A DNA stretch of 64,000 bases from Agrypnia vestita. Taxonomy: Eukaryota; Arthropoda; Insecta; Trichoptera; Phryganeidae. Positions 54,370 to 64,000 of the stretch are shown here, piece after piece (position 1 is the first letter of the stretch; the number at the start of each line of letters is the position of its first letter). The notes beneath the pieces were generated by a model. That model saw only the letters and a program-made list of their open reading frames with translations. It searched no databases and was not told the origin of the DNA. The stretch lies in the NCBI GenBank assembly GCA_016648135.1, contig JADDOH010002586.1:124001-188000 (forward strand). Reading direction: 5' to 3'. The translations under genes and the position numbers were made by a program.

Positions 54370-57300
54370 ATCAATTTTTTATTAATACTAAACACTAAAT
54401 ACTTTTTTAGATTTTATTTGGCAAAGAAGTTTCGTTTCATTTGTGCGTCAACACTACAGTAGAGTTTTATTCTAATCTATATTTATATTGTATAATGTAT
54501 AATGTATTAATGTTTTACTGTAAAATGTAACTGTACTAATCACCTTGTCCTAAATGATTATCCATTAGGGTCATTCTGACCCGTCGATAGTCTTTAAATT
54601 TAAAAAAAAAAATATTAAAAAAAACAGATAGGTATATGATTCCTTTGTATTTCTCGATGTACCATGTGTCATGTGTCCCATGTTTGCATGCAAGAATACA
54701 CCGCCTACTGTTCTGCTACGACGCTACGAGGTTGCTACGCCGGTGCTACACACACGGAGGCTGACCGTAGGAGCCAATCTACGATGGCTCCGACCCTTCT
54801 GGGCATGCGTATTTTACAGTCCCTATAACCCAAAACGGGGGTACATTACAATATTTAGGGGCTGCTCGTACATATATATATATACAGATATTTTCTATGG
54901 TGCCTTAAAGGTGTATGTATCATGCACACACACAATGATGGTTCATAAGTAATTGAAAGGACTTTTCCTTAAAAAAAATTTGAAAAAAAGTTTTATCAAA
55001 GATATTCCAAATTTAATACTCAAATAAAAGATTTATCTTGTTGACACCTACTTTATTACTTTCATTAAGGTTTTTGTGGTTTATTGTAACATAAAGATGA
55101 AGCCTATTTTCAAATAAAATAATTGGTGTATCATTTACGAAAAATTACATAATATTTCTTAAATTTTTCCAAATATTAAAGTGTTAACATGGTGAAAGTT
55201 CGAGTTCCTATCTTAGTGGTAACCAAATATTTTTTCGAATTAGGCAGTTTTTCTTTACATATTTCTAATTGATTCATTTAATTTGTATCAAATAATAACC
55301 CTTCTCACATACTATCACTCCTTTTTTTTATAATAAGATTTCTGCTATCTATTTAGTAACTTCAGTTATAATTCTAAAATAATAAAAACAGTGGATCTTT
55401 TTTTCATGGATTTCCTTAATATTTTGGTGGCGATTAAAACAAAACTTGTAGAATGTAACGTAATGAAGAGAAATTTCATTTACACAAATAATTGAAATAC
55501 AGAAAACTTTTAATGGACTTCGGATTTAACAGACAAAATTTTCTGTGTCTGAATAATATCTGAAAATAAACATCCTGTTATGCTTTTAATCAATTCTTGC
55601 TTATAACTAAATGAACATGTTATTTCTTGGTGTTGATTCACTAACATTGTTAACAAATCTTAGCCATCATGGGGTCGTACATATTATAAAAAGTACTGAT
55701 GTAATTTTGTCCACATTAATAGTGTTACGTTAGGGAGAAATGAATGAAAGTATTGGAAATTAACTGTCGATTTATTATTGATCAATTAACTATTCAATGT
55801 ACAAAATAACATAAAACGAATTAAAATTTCATTCTTTTAATAACAGTATTTCGTAGTATATCACTCGTAAATGAATACTTTATTACCACTGTGAAACATG
55901 TATTTAACATTCATTAACTAGAACATTCCCTCCAATTCTCACTCGTAGTATTTATCTCATTTATTCTCAATGCCAATAAGGTACTTCGCTCGATTATTCG
56001 CTCAAGTTATCGCTTCACAATTCACGACTGGCTACACTGGGCGTCTAGTGTTTAAGAGAAGGTTCTCGTTATTTGGTAACGTTACGATGGTACCAGGCAT
56101 TTCTAAATGTTCTTAAACGTTTCCCGAAGTTTGTAGATCACCCTAGATTGTTACAGGCTGTTCTCGATCCTTCGATATTGTTATGAAATATTAAAAGGAA
56201 TTTTGACAGTGCGTAAATTATTTTTAACATCTCGATACCGATACAATATGTATTTATTACATATCGCCTAGTCTACTACGTATATTTTGAGTATTTATCT
56301 AAGCAATTCAGAAAAAAAATCATGAAATTTGATTTAATTAAACAAACGCACCTTAAATGTAAAAACATGTAAAGTAATTATTTTATTAACGTATGCATTC
56401 GGAAAATGAAGGCTTCCTAGGCTAGCACACAGATACGAGCAACTTGATGTTTTTGCCACCAACTTTATAATGTTCAAACATATTTCAAAAGGTGTGTTGA
56501 ATTTATTATTAGTATTCATCAGATTGGACTTGAAGTGGATTGTATTTTAATTGTTGATGGGGTTGATCACTAACTGTTATGTAAATTTTTATTATATTAT
56601 GCTTTTATAAGCTTGTGCTATTGCTGAGTACTTGCTTTCTACTTTATATTATTTTATGTTATTTTTGTATTCTTTATTACATTATGCTTTCTTCTTCTAT
56701 TCTGCTATTGCTATATACTTACTTTCTACTTCTATTATAAATTATCTTTTTGTGCTACTGCTATTTATTTGCTTTCTAATATGTATAATTATATTTTCTT
56801 ATTTGTATTTCTTGGACATTCATTATGTAAGAATTTCCAGTCATTTAGTTTGAAGTATTCATTCATTTAATGTACACTTGTAAAATGTACATTTTACCTT
56901 ATTTTTGTAAAAGCCTTGAACGGCGTTAATCAATAAATAAATAAAATGAAAAATAAATTTTATAACGAACTTTCGGCACCCCCGCCATAATTAGCCCATT
57001 ATCTTGAGGTTTTAATATACACTTGGATTCATGTAATGATTATCAGAAATAATCATTAACCTATACGAAATTAATTTTTAGATATTAGAATGAAAAGGGG
57101 ATTTAATAAACAAATATTTAATTTAAATACCTTAATTATCTTCATGTGGATCTCTCCTTTCCTCCTCCACTTTTTTGTATGTTTTAATTTTGTGGTAATA
57201 TTTTTTTCTTATTGATGAAATTAAATTAATATATCGTCTACATTGTGTTCGACTGATCAATTAAACTATTAGAATTTGTGTTGAATGTATCAAAATCAAT

Positions 57301-57400
57301 ATTTTTCTTTGAAATCAGAGACATACATAGATGTGGTATTGCTATATAGACAAAATATGGATGCAAAAATAACCAGGAAGACACGTGTTAAAACAAAGCA
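54370..57400. other. No gene recognised; possible LTR relic at 55.72-56.23 kb
   Basis: A GCTACG-rich block near 54.71 kb recalls the 946-1112 element. Between 55723 (TGTTACGTTAGGGAG) and about 56230 composition and blocks such as AAGGTACTTCGCTCGATTAT loosely resemble the LTR relics of this window, but no ends or duplication are found. The rest is AT-rich. Confidence 0.35.
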
Positions 57401-57404
57401 TTCT

Positions 57405-57622
57405 GTGCATCTTCTGTGACACCATAGAAAAGAATATTTAGATGACATCATGGAAAAGAATATTTAGATGACATCATAGAAAAGAATATTTAGATGACAT
57501 CATAGAAAAGAATATTTAGATGACATCATGGAAAAGAATATTTAGATGACATCATAGAAAAGAATATTTAGATGACATCATAGAAAAGAATATTTAGATG
57601 ACATCATAGAAAAGAATATGCT
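57405..57622 (+). repeat. 26-bp tandem array, about 8 units
   Basis: GAATATTTAGATGACATCAT plus (A/G)GAAAA repeats with a strict 26-bp period, GAATATTTA at 57432, 57458, 57484, 57510, 57536, 57562 and 57588. Units differ mainly at one A/G position. This homogeneity means recent expansion. Confidence 0.95.
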
Positions 57623-57624
57623 GT

Positions 57625-58070
57625 GTATTATTATATGCTATCTATTTAATGAATAATTTAATCAGTATGTGTCTAATCAGTTTTAATTTGTTTAATAAAA
57701 CACGATGGTAACCATATTCCTTATAAAATGTAAGATACGTGTAAGGTGCATATATAATATTATTATTCTTAAAAGAATGTACATAATATTCACTTATATA
57801 AATGAACAATATTCATCAATTTTTAATCTATATAAAATTTTCACAACCATCCATTTAAACTTAGACCTCTTATTTTTTATCTCCTCTATCATTTCATTAA
57901 AATTCTTCATTGCATAGTACATCTTAGCTTTTTGAGATTCGGACGTGTTCCTGAATGTTTATTTACAAGTATTTAATTTTGAGAGGTTTGTACTATGCTT
58001 CTATTTTTACGGCATCATGACTGTGGAAGAAAAATTAAACATTTGAAATTTATCAATGTTTATTAATTAA
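57625..58070. other. No gene recognised; AT-rich
   Basis: Nothing supported; open frame at 57705 has no domain. Confidence 0.4.
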
Positions 58071-58074
58071 CTAA

Positions 58075-58210
58075 TATCACTGACCACGAATTTAACCGAA
58101 GCACCGTTCTTCAATTTTTACCAATTTTGCAATTCTCACTAATGGTCACTCCTGAATATTTAATTTTCTATTTCGCTTTGGTCTTGTCTGTTGCTTGTTT
58201 ATGGTCAGTC
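58075..58210 (-). mobile_element. LTR family fragment
   Basis: ATCACTGACCACGAATTTAAC corresponds to AGTCACTGGACACGAATTCAA at 59762 in the LTR relic there. Short and partial. Confidence 0.35.
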
Positions 58211-58329
58211 ACGCGGGTTCACAATTCGAATCACATCGCGTTCTATCTCAACAACACTCAACCCGTCAAAAATGAGGGAACATTGCTCCGCTAAGGTCTT
58301 TGCTAAGTCCTCGTATATATTTATAGCAT

Positions 58330-58520
58330 ATTTTGGCGGTCCAAGGAGAGGCGGCCGTAGTAACATGCGTTGACTGGCAGGTTCAGGTTTGCTGGCCCGG
58401 GGTTCAAGCCTCATGTCCGGCAGTTAAATTTCATTTTTTAGCCTTAAATTCGAGCGAAATTAAGCACGTTACAAGAAGTTACGAGGACATACAGACAGAC
58501 AGACGGACCACTATTATGTT
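58330..58520 (+). repeat. SINE-A copy, plus strand
   Basis: A tRNA-like head (AGGCGGCCGTAGTAACATGC), B box GGGGTTCAAGCC, CATGTCCGGCAG, body TTTTAGCCTTAAATTCGAGC, AATTAAGCACGTTACAAGAA, and tail ACATACAGACAGACAGACGG. It is the most complete SINE-A copy here. Confidence 0.7.
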
Positions 58521-58599
58521 TGGTGTCGTTTCACGTTACTTCGAAAATCATCGACTGACCTCCACATTTCTACAGATTTTCGATTCGTTGTAAAACTGT

Positions 58600-58800
58600 C
58601 GCCTCGTCGCGCCGCTAGCGTCAGGGGCGTAGCGAAGATGACCGCTTTAGCATTAAAACAATTCCGAACTGTGTGGCGAAATTGCAGGGCCGATATGGGA
58701 GTTATTTCTCATAAAATGGGCCCTAAGTACATGGTGGTTCAGCGTTATAAAACGTGTAGATTGCTGTATAATCTTCGATCACGTAGAATGGCTTCAGCTT
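58600..58800 (-). repeat. Repeat family W, copy 2
   Basis: CGCTTTAGCATTAAAACAATTCC, GTGGCGAAATTGCAGGGCCGATATGG, TCTCATAAAATGGGCCCTAA and GTACATGGTGGTTC run in the order seen at 63300-63490. Confidence 0.5.
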
Positions 58801-58809
58801 CTACTAATT

Positions 58810-59685
58810 GACGGTATTGTAATTTGTTCAATACACATATAATGTGCTATTAATATTCTTGTACTGCCTTTAACTATTTATTTTACAAATCATAACAAAC
58901 ACCAGTTCTTCTTCGCCATTACTTTATGTTGAATGAATTGGTAATTTATCTTTTTGTATTAACAATAAGATGTGCGTGTGTCTTTGACCTCGGAATGAGT
59001 TATGCTGGAAAATTGTAATATTAAACTATTTCTCTTCCCTCTGCTGTGCTCTCCTTTGTCGCCGGGGGCGTCCCAAGGTGTATATACATCAGATAGCCAC
59101 TTCCCCCTGAAGGGGTGCCATCTGTGGGGTGGGAGATCACGTAAATTGCCACCCCCCACCCCGCCCACCGCACCACCCCCGCAATGGCCACTCCGGACTG
59201 ACTCTCCGGCCATTTTGGATTCGCCAACCCCACACCCCGACCGTTCGGAATACAAAGTGACCAAAAAGTTTTGTAATAACTCACAATGTTGCTTTGTCTC
59301 CGAAGAGATATTTATTTATTTGTTAAATGATTGTTTTTTTAATTCACCTGACTTGTCATCTAGAAGAGTTCTGTACTATCTATGGAAATAAAGCAAATAC
59401 ACGAAACTCCTTTTGTTATTGCAATATACTAAATTAATAAAATAATTTGCCAAAGAACGTGAAACACAGAAGAAAAATAGAGGTGTTATATATTTAATAA
59501 CTGAATATGTTTATGAATTATTAATATTAATTTATGATTATATAATAGATATAAAAAATAAAATAATTTTGAACTTAAACCAACATTACGTTATATATTT
59601 ATTATTAATGTAATAAAGGTATATAAATAAAAAAATATACGTGTGATATTTTAGATGCTATTTTGAGACTGTGGTATATTTGATT
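58810..59685. other. No gene recognised; C/G-rich patch
   Basis: 59.05-59.25 kb is GC-rich with ACCCCCCACCCCGCCCACCG. Open frames cross it on both strands, none with a domain. The rest is AT-rich. Confidence 0.4.
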
Positions 59686-59689
59686 ATAC

Positions 59690-59905
59690 TGTCACGGGAC
59701 GTGGCTATGGGAGGCAAATGGAACACTTAAGTAATTTAAAGTTTTTATGTATTTACCAAAAAGTCACTGGACACGAATTCAATTACAACACTATTTTTAA
59801 TTCCCACTATTAATCAATACGGGTTCTAGCATCACTTAATAATACTTCAAACCGCACTGTGTTTAATATAACTTTTTATTTATTTATATAAATTACTTGG
59901 ATATT
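59690..59905 (-). mobile_element. LTR relic, 3' part only
   Basis: Starts TGTCACGGGACGTGG, which in minus sense ends CCACGTCCCGTGACA, the end type of the 22.5-kb LTR. Then AAAAAGTCACTGGACACGAATTC. Beyond about 59.9 kb similarity stops. Confidence 0.5.
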
Positions 59906-60059
59906 TTACTTGGATATAACCGTCTTATTTTAAAAAAAAACTTTTTTAATAATTATAATATTATATTCGCTAGATTTTATACACGCTAGTACCCTTCATA
60001 TACACACCAAAAATCCACATTATAATGACGATACTTGAGACAATATCAAACCAAGTCTG

Positions 60060-60245
60060 TGTTAGTCAGCAAACGAGGTGTGGTGAGGGCGTCCATTGGA
60101 GGAAGAAACAATGTGACTTGTGAATTTAAAAAATCTGTCTGTGTAAAAATGTGGAAAAAAGTCTAAACAATGTGTGCGGCGTAATATCCTCACTGCATAC
60201 CCCTACGAGGAAACAGAATGATGATCAGTTAGTCAATAAGAAAAA
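60060..60245 (+). repeat. Degenerate RTE-like LINE tail
   Basis: GAGGGCGTCCATTGGAGGAAG, ATCCTCACTGCATACCCCTACG, AGGAAACAGAATGATGATCAGTTAGTCAATAAG follow the order of 30170-30400 (AGGGCGTCCGCG, ATCCTCTATGCCTACC, GGGGAAATGGCGTGATGATTAGTTAG). Strongly decayed. Confidence 0.5.
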
Positions 60246-60249
60246 AACA

Positions 60250-61790
60250 ACTATCCACGACCTTCCAGAATAATAGTATGAAACATAAGCCTAACGTTGG
60301 AGAACGTATAGGAAGGTCCCCTCAGGTCCGACTCCTTCTGAGAGAGGTTTCCCGTGATTCCCTCTCCACACAGGCAAATGCGAAGGAGTTCCAAGTTCCA
60401 CAGAAAAATCCCTCCCATTTCAACAAAGCTGGTAGTAGCAAGAGCAGAATACCTGAACTCCTATAAACCTTGTACATAGCAAGCCAGGCCAAAAATAAGT
60501 GTAACTCACATCTAAAAAAAAATATTTTAGCATGATTCGATAATTTTTGAAAGGACTGATAGCCTCGCACTTTTAAATATGATTAATATACAAGCACTTA
60601 CTACAAACACAAAGTGCCTACACTATTTTATTGTATAAAAAATATTACCAATGTGGAACCTAATTTAAAACTCGGCAAAATTCAGAGACTAAACTAACTA
60701 AACAACATTTTAGATATTATTTTAATATTGGTGTGTTTTTCTTTTAATTCTATCAAGTTTATTTCTTTCATGTTGTTGCTAGCGATCTTTATCACTAATA
60801 AACCTATTTGTTTATATTATATTTTTATTATATAAATCTTTGTAGCGTGTAAATATATTAATATATAAATAAATGTTATACGCTTAATCGCTGTGTTTAA
60901 ATATATATAGATTTTCATTAAAAGCCAACAATTTTCACGATATTATTAGATGCTTTATTATATTTACATTGCTTCGTAAATTAAATTAAATAATATACGC
61001 TTCCTCTGATTGCTTTGTTAGAGGCTCCTGATCTTTCGGTCCACCTTGTGAAATGTAAGGTTTTGTAGGGTCCTAAGGGAGTTTCCAGAAGAGGGATGGA
61101 AAATCGAGGGTTGGAGGGATGTTGGGTCTCTCATGCTGGGAAGTTGATAAATGTATTCCTGCCGGTTGTGTTTGTCACACGGGCGGGGCAGGAGGTGGGG
61201 AGAGGGTGGCGGAGGTTTCGGGGGAGGGCGAGTAACGCATCACGCTGGCTGGCTCTAGGAGACCTCGAAACAAGAAAATAGTCCCATTTATTTAAGATGT
61301 GGAACGCGGTCTCTCATTCTTAGTACCTTAACTCTGAAATTACGTACTTAATTTATGAGAAAAAGTATTTGGCATGTTTCGAATCAAACAATATTGTCAC
61401 AGCACAGGCTGTTAAAAAATCTAACAAAAGTTAAGTATGTTTTAATAATGCACTCAATTTATTAATCATTTTTTTGTTTATTGCTTAACTCGAACAAGAA
61501 TGGCATGCACCATTGCCATGACATCTATGGTGCTTTGTGCATTTTATCAGGAAGCTTTTAATTATATGTTTCTACATTATTACAGTTCAACCTAGATATA
61601 GAAATAAATCTGCCACTATGAGAGAAATTTTCAGATATTTTAGTTATTATCCGTAGATTATATTCAAATTACTAATACGATAAGATAATCTAGTACAGAT
61701 ATATGCAACCTTCATACAAAAAAAAGAGCCTTTAATTCAGCTTTATTCTTTTTTAATGTACCTATATATTTTATTTTTCCCAATTATTTG
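60250..61790. other. No gene recognised; GC-rich patches at 60.28-60.46 and 61.08-61.29 kb
   Basis: Two patches of higher GC with short open frames lacking any domain. They have no repeat partners in the window. The rest is AT-rich. Confidence 0.4.
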
Positions 61791-61794
61791 ACAT

Positions 61795-61827
61795 ACACTA
61801 GAATACAGCAGTATTCTGTTCTAGTGT
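61795..61827. repeat. Nested palindrome
   Basis: Inner arms AGAATAC and GTATTCT around AGCA. Outer arms ACACTAG and CTAGTGT. Next to a family Z terminal fragment at 61830-61865 (TGAGAACATTCATATAAAAACATTGTTAA). Confidence 0.55.
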
Positions 61828-62039
61828 TTTGAGAACATTCATATAAAAACATTGTTAAAATATTACAATAATTAAGCACAATTGACTCCCTTTGAAATAT
61901 AACACACACAACATTTGGTAAAAAAAAATTATCTTTATTTACATTTCGCAGTATCTTCAGCTTAGCGATTTGTATATGTCAAATATACTCGTGCAACTAA
62001 AGATTCGGAATAGTTCTGTCTAAGTATAGTTCTTTATAA

Positions 62040-62265
62040 GCATCATCCACTTTTACAGACACACCGTTTTCTACTGCTTCTGATGTATAGCGTTAGTCTC
62101 CTGGAGGATGCCTTTCCACTTCATCGTTCATCTTCTGCTTCTATCCTTTCTTCTCCTCTAGCTTCTCCAGATAAGCCAGTACATTATCCTTTAGGCGCTG
62201 TCTTGATCTGCCCAGCGGCACGCTTTTTCTAATAAGACCTTCCAGACAACTAATCTAGTAGGACC
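62040..62265 (-). repeat. Possible LINE C-terminal remnant
   Basis: The minus strand gives EGLIRKSVPLGRSRQRLKDN, VLAYLEKLE, a composition like RTE ends (GRPR-RW-D-V--L--L). No further support. Confidence 0.3.
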
Positions 62266-62639
62266 ATCCTAGTAACTAAATGATTAGGTGGGGAAGGGGG
62301 CATTGATGATATATATCGCTTAATAATAAATCCATCTGTGAAAGCTCACTCTCTACTATCATTTATGCGAGTTTCTAAACAAAACTTTATCCCTCAGTAA
62401 CAAAATATTATGTAGTATATGTAAAATTCACTCTTGACAGTTATTAATGTGATGATATAAATTTTAAAAATACACAAATTATGATAGATTTCAAAACTAA
62501 TAATTTGTTTCGCTTCAATAAGGCTTTGTACATTAACACCGACGTGGCGCAAAATGGAAATGATGTATACATATATATTATGTACATATATATACTATAA
62601 GACACTTTCCACAATAAATCAAGCGTAAACTCTGTAAGA

Positions 62640-63295
62640 TGTGTCCCCACCTTAATCCCGTCCTCTGCCTGCGGGTAGCGGGTAGCTACTCCACAATGCC
62701 CTGAGCATAGGTACAACCCTGACAGGGCCGGCGTGGCGCGGCGACCAACATATTAGAGTAAGAACCAGCGACCGCCATACTTACGTCATAGCATCAAACC
62801 TGAAATATTTTCTGTAGATGAACATTTTGGGTGACCCGTTGGGAAATCCTGAGGGGTCCTGCTCAGTGGTCCTGATGTACCCTTGACCATGCTGCCCTAC
62901 ATTGGTCTTTCTTTGTTTTCTTTTAATAATCTTGCAACTTCACTTTTTCTGTTTATTACTTCTGTTTTCTCTTTACATTCTTGTTAATTTCATTGTGTTT
63001 TCTATCGTTATTTTCCATTTTATTTGCACAACCATGTTATCTTTCTGTTTTGTATCATATTTTGTCAATTTTACGTTGTCTCTCCTGATCGGTGTCATAC
63101 CGGTGGTTTTACCTTTTCTGGCACAAGTGCTACATGTTTTTATTTTTGTTTTGTCCCTTTCCCTCCAAGGAGGGGTGTTGATTTATTTTTGTCCCGTGCG
63201 ATGTCTCCTCGGGTGTTCTTATGTTGTATTTTTTAGATTATAAATGTTCTTTTATTGTAATTTTGTAAAACCTCTTTTAAAAATAAAGACTTTTA
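62640..63295 (+). repeat. Unclassified region; T-rich 3' part similar to 31.85-32.09 kb
   Basis: CACCCGTTGGGAAATCCTGAG and a long T/C-rich stretch precede a poly(A) signal (AAAAATAAAG at 63280). Two overlapping open frames (62902, 63024) are low-complexity hydrophobic translations of pyrimidine-rich DNA and have no domain. Ends in AATAAAGACTTTTAGC, just before family W copy 3. Confidence 0.35.
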
Positions 63296-63299
63296 GCAT

Positions 63300-63490
63300 G
63301 GGACATTGAAGGTTTTGCGCGACCGACTCGCCTGGTCTTGCTTTTTGTAATGCTGGGACGCAAGGCCGAGCGGAGAGGACGCTTTAGCATAAAATAATGC
63401 CAACCAGGCGGCGAATGTGTTGGGCTGATATGGACGCTTCGGCGCATAAAACAGCCCAGGGTATGTGGTGGGTCACCTTCAGTGTAGATG
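63300..63490 (-). repeat. Repeat family W, copy 3
   Basis: Minus strand: GGTGACCCACCACATACCCT, GGGCTGTTTTATGCGCC, GTCCATATCAGCCCAACAC, ATTCGCCGCCTGGTTGGCAT, TTTATGCTAAAGCGTCC. Matches 31505-31610 block by block. Confidence 0.6.
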
Positions 63491-63499
63491 AACATTATA

Positions 63500-64000
63500 G
63501 TAGGTTTGGATATTATGATATTTGTGTTCGGGGGATTTTGGCAGATAACAGGTAATACAGGTACAAAAAATGTGTAAGTTAAGATTGTTATCCCAACACT
63601 TAATAGACGAGAATAAATAAAAAATAAACGAGACGTAGGTATACGTCGGTGTTTATTTCTTTCAGTTTCTACTTGAGATAGAGAAGGAGGAGAAATACAT
63701 GACGGCTATCCATCAAACGTCATAATATATAAACGAGTCCAACGCGACAATGACAATTTTTCCATGATTTTACATCAGAACGTTTTGGGAGAAGAAATTT
63801 ATAAGTGTATATGAAATTTTTTTTTTTCTATAAGCTTTAATTATAGCATTAGTACTTTTTTCATGTAATTTTAGTCAAAACATGAAAATTATGAGGTTAC
63901 GTTTGCGATAGGTACTTCGGTAATCCGTTTAAAGCTCTGTCAGACCAGACCGCCTGGATAAGAAGGCTCTGGAGAAATCAACCCCTTTTCTAAAGGCATT
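63500..64000. other. No gene recognised
   Basis: Right window edge, AT-rich; nothing supported. Confidence 0.4.

Noticed and set aside
58330..58420. A functional tRNA gene in SINE-A
   Set aside because: Only the B box is convincing; no full cloverleaf could be drawn.
62902..63243. Hydrophobic open frame of 113 codons, apparently multi-membrane
   Set aside because: Pyrimidine-rich DNA always translates to Leu/Phe/Ser-rich sequence. It overlaps another frame and resembles a repeat at 31.9 kb.
1..64000. A gene cluster or new defence/biosynthetic system
   Set aside because: I found no co-located host genes: one transporter exon and otherwise transposon-derived frames. Claiming a system would not be supported.

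Overview
This is a window of AT-rich, intron- and repeat-dominated animal nuclear DNA, most likely from an insect and probably a moth or butterfly. The clues are a spliced, GC-rich exon of an insect-type monocarboxylate transporter, cecropia/SETMAR-type mariner elements, several tRNA-derived SINE families, many RTE-like LINE tails and LTR relics. The species is inferred, not shown. Only one host protein-coding segment can be supported in 64 kb: an internal exon at 3005-3284 on the + strand that encodes the acidic N-terminus and first two membrane helices of an SLC16/MCT-type transporter. The following exon is not recognisable anywhere downstream, so the remaining ~60 kb is either a very long intron or intergenic DNA.

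Layout. 1-2.95 kb holds a terminal hairpin, an RTE LINE tail, two small inverted-repeat elements (685-923, 946-1112) and the first copy of an unclassified repeat (E1). 3.0-5.4 kb holds the transporter exon, an LTR relic and a dead Jockey/CR1-like LINE. 5.4-6.7 kb is mariner copy 1. 7-20 kb has SINEs, a GC-rich island, a 31-bp minisatellite (9.8-10.5 kb), an LTR-like block (12.0-12.8 kb), an RTE LINE split by an E1 insertion (15.06-16.0 kb) and a CR1/L2-like LINE tail. 20-31 kb has RTE tails nested in another repeat with visible target-site duplications, a solo LTR with a 4-bp duplication (22.54-23.02 kb), a 129-bp tandem array (27.8-28.7 kb) and a 194-bp near-perfect hairpin (29.73-29.92 kb). 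31-45 kb has mariner copy 2 (36.2-37.5 kb), more SINEs and two copies of a ~225-bp hAT-type MITE. 45-54 kb has a SINE with inverted fold-back copies at both ends (45.88-45.99 kb), a 554-bp hAT-type element (46.77-47.32 kb), E1 copy 3, a LINE C-terminal frame and mariner copy 3 seated in a (TA)n tract. 54-64 kb is mostly unrecognised AT-rich DNA with a 26-bp tandem array, SINEs, LTR relics and a third repeat family (W).

There is no operon-like or defence-like gene system here. The interest lies in transposon history: three near-identical mariners each killed by a different lesion, elements datable by nesting, and sequence palindromes that look like template-switch products. Family assignments rest on reading motifs and on comparing copies within the window; no database search was possible. 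Most element ends are approximate unless a target-site duplication is stated.
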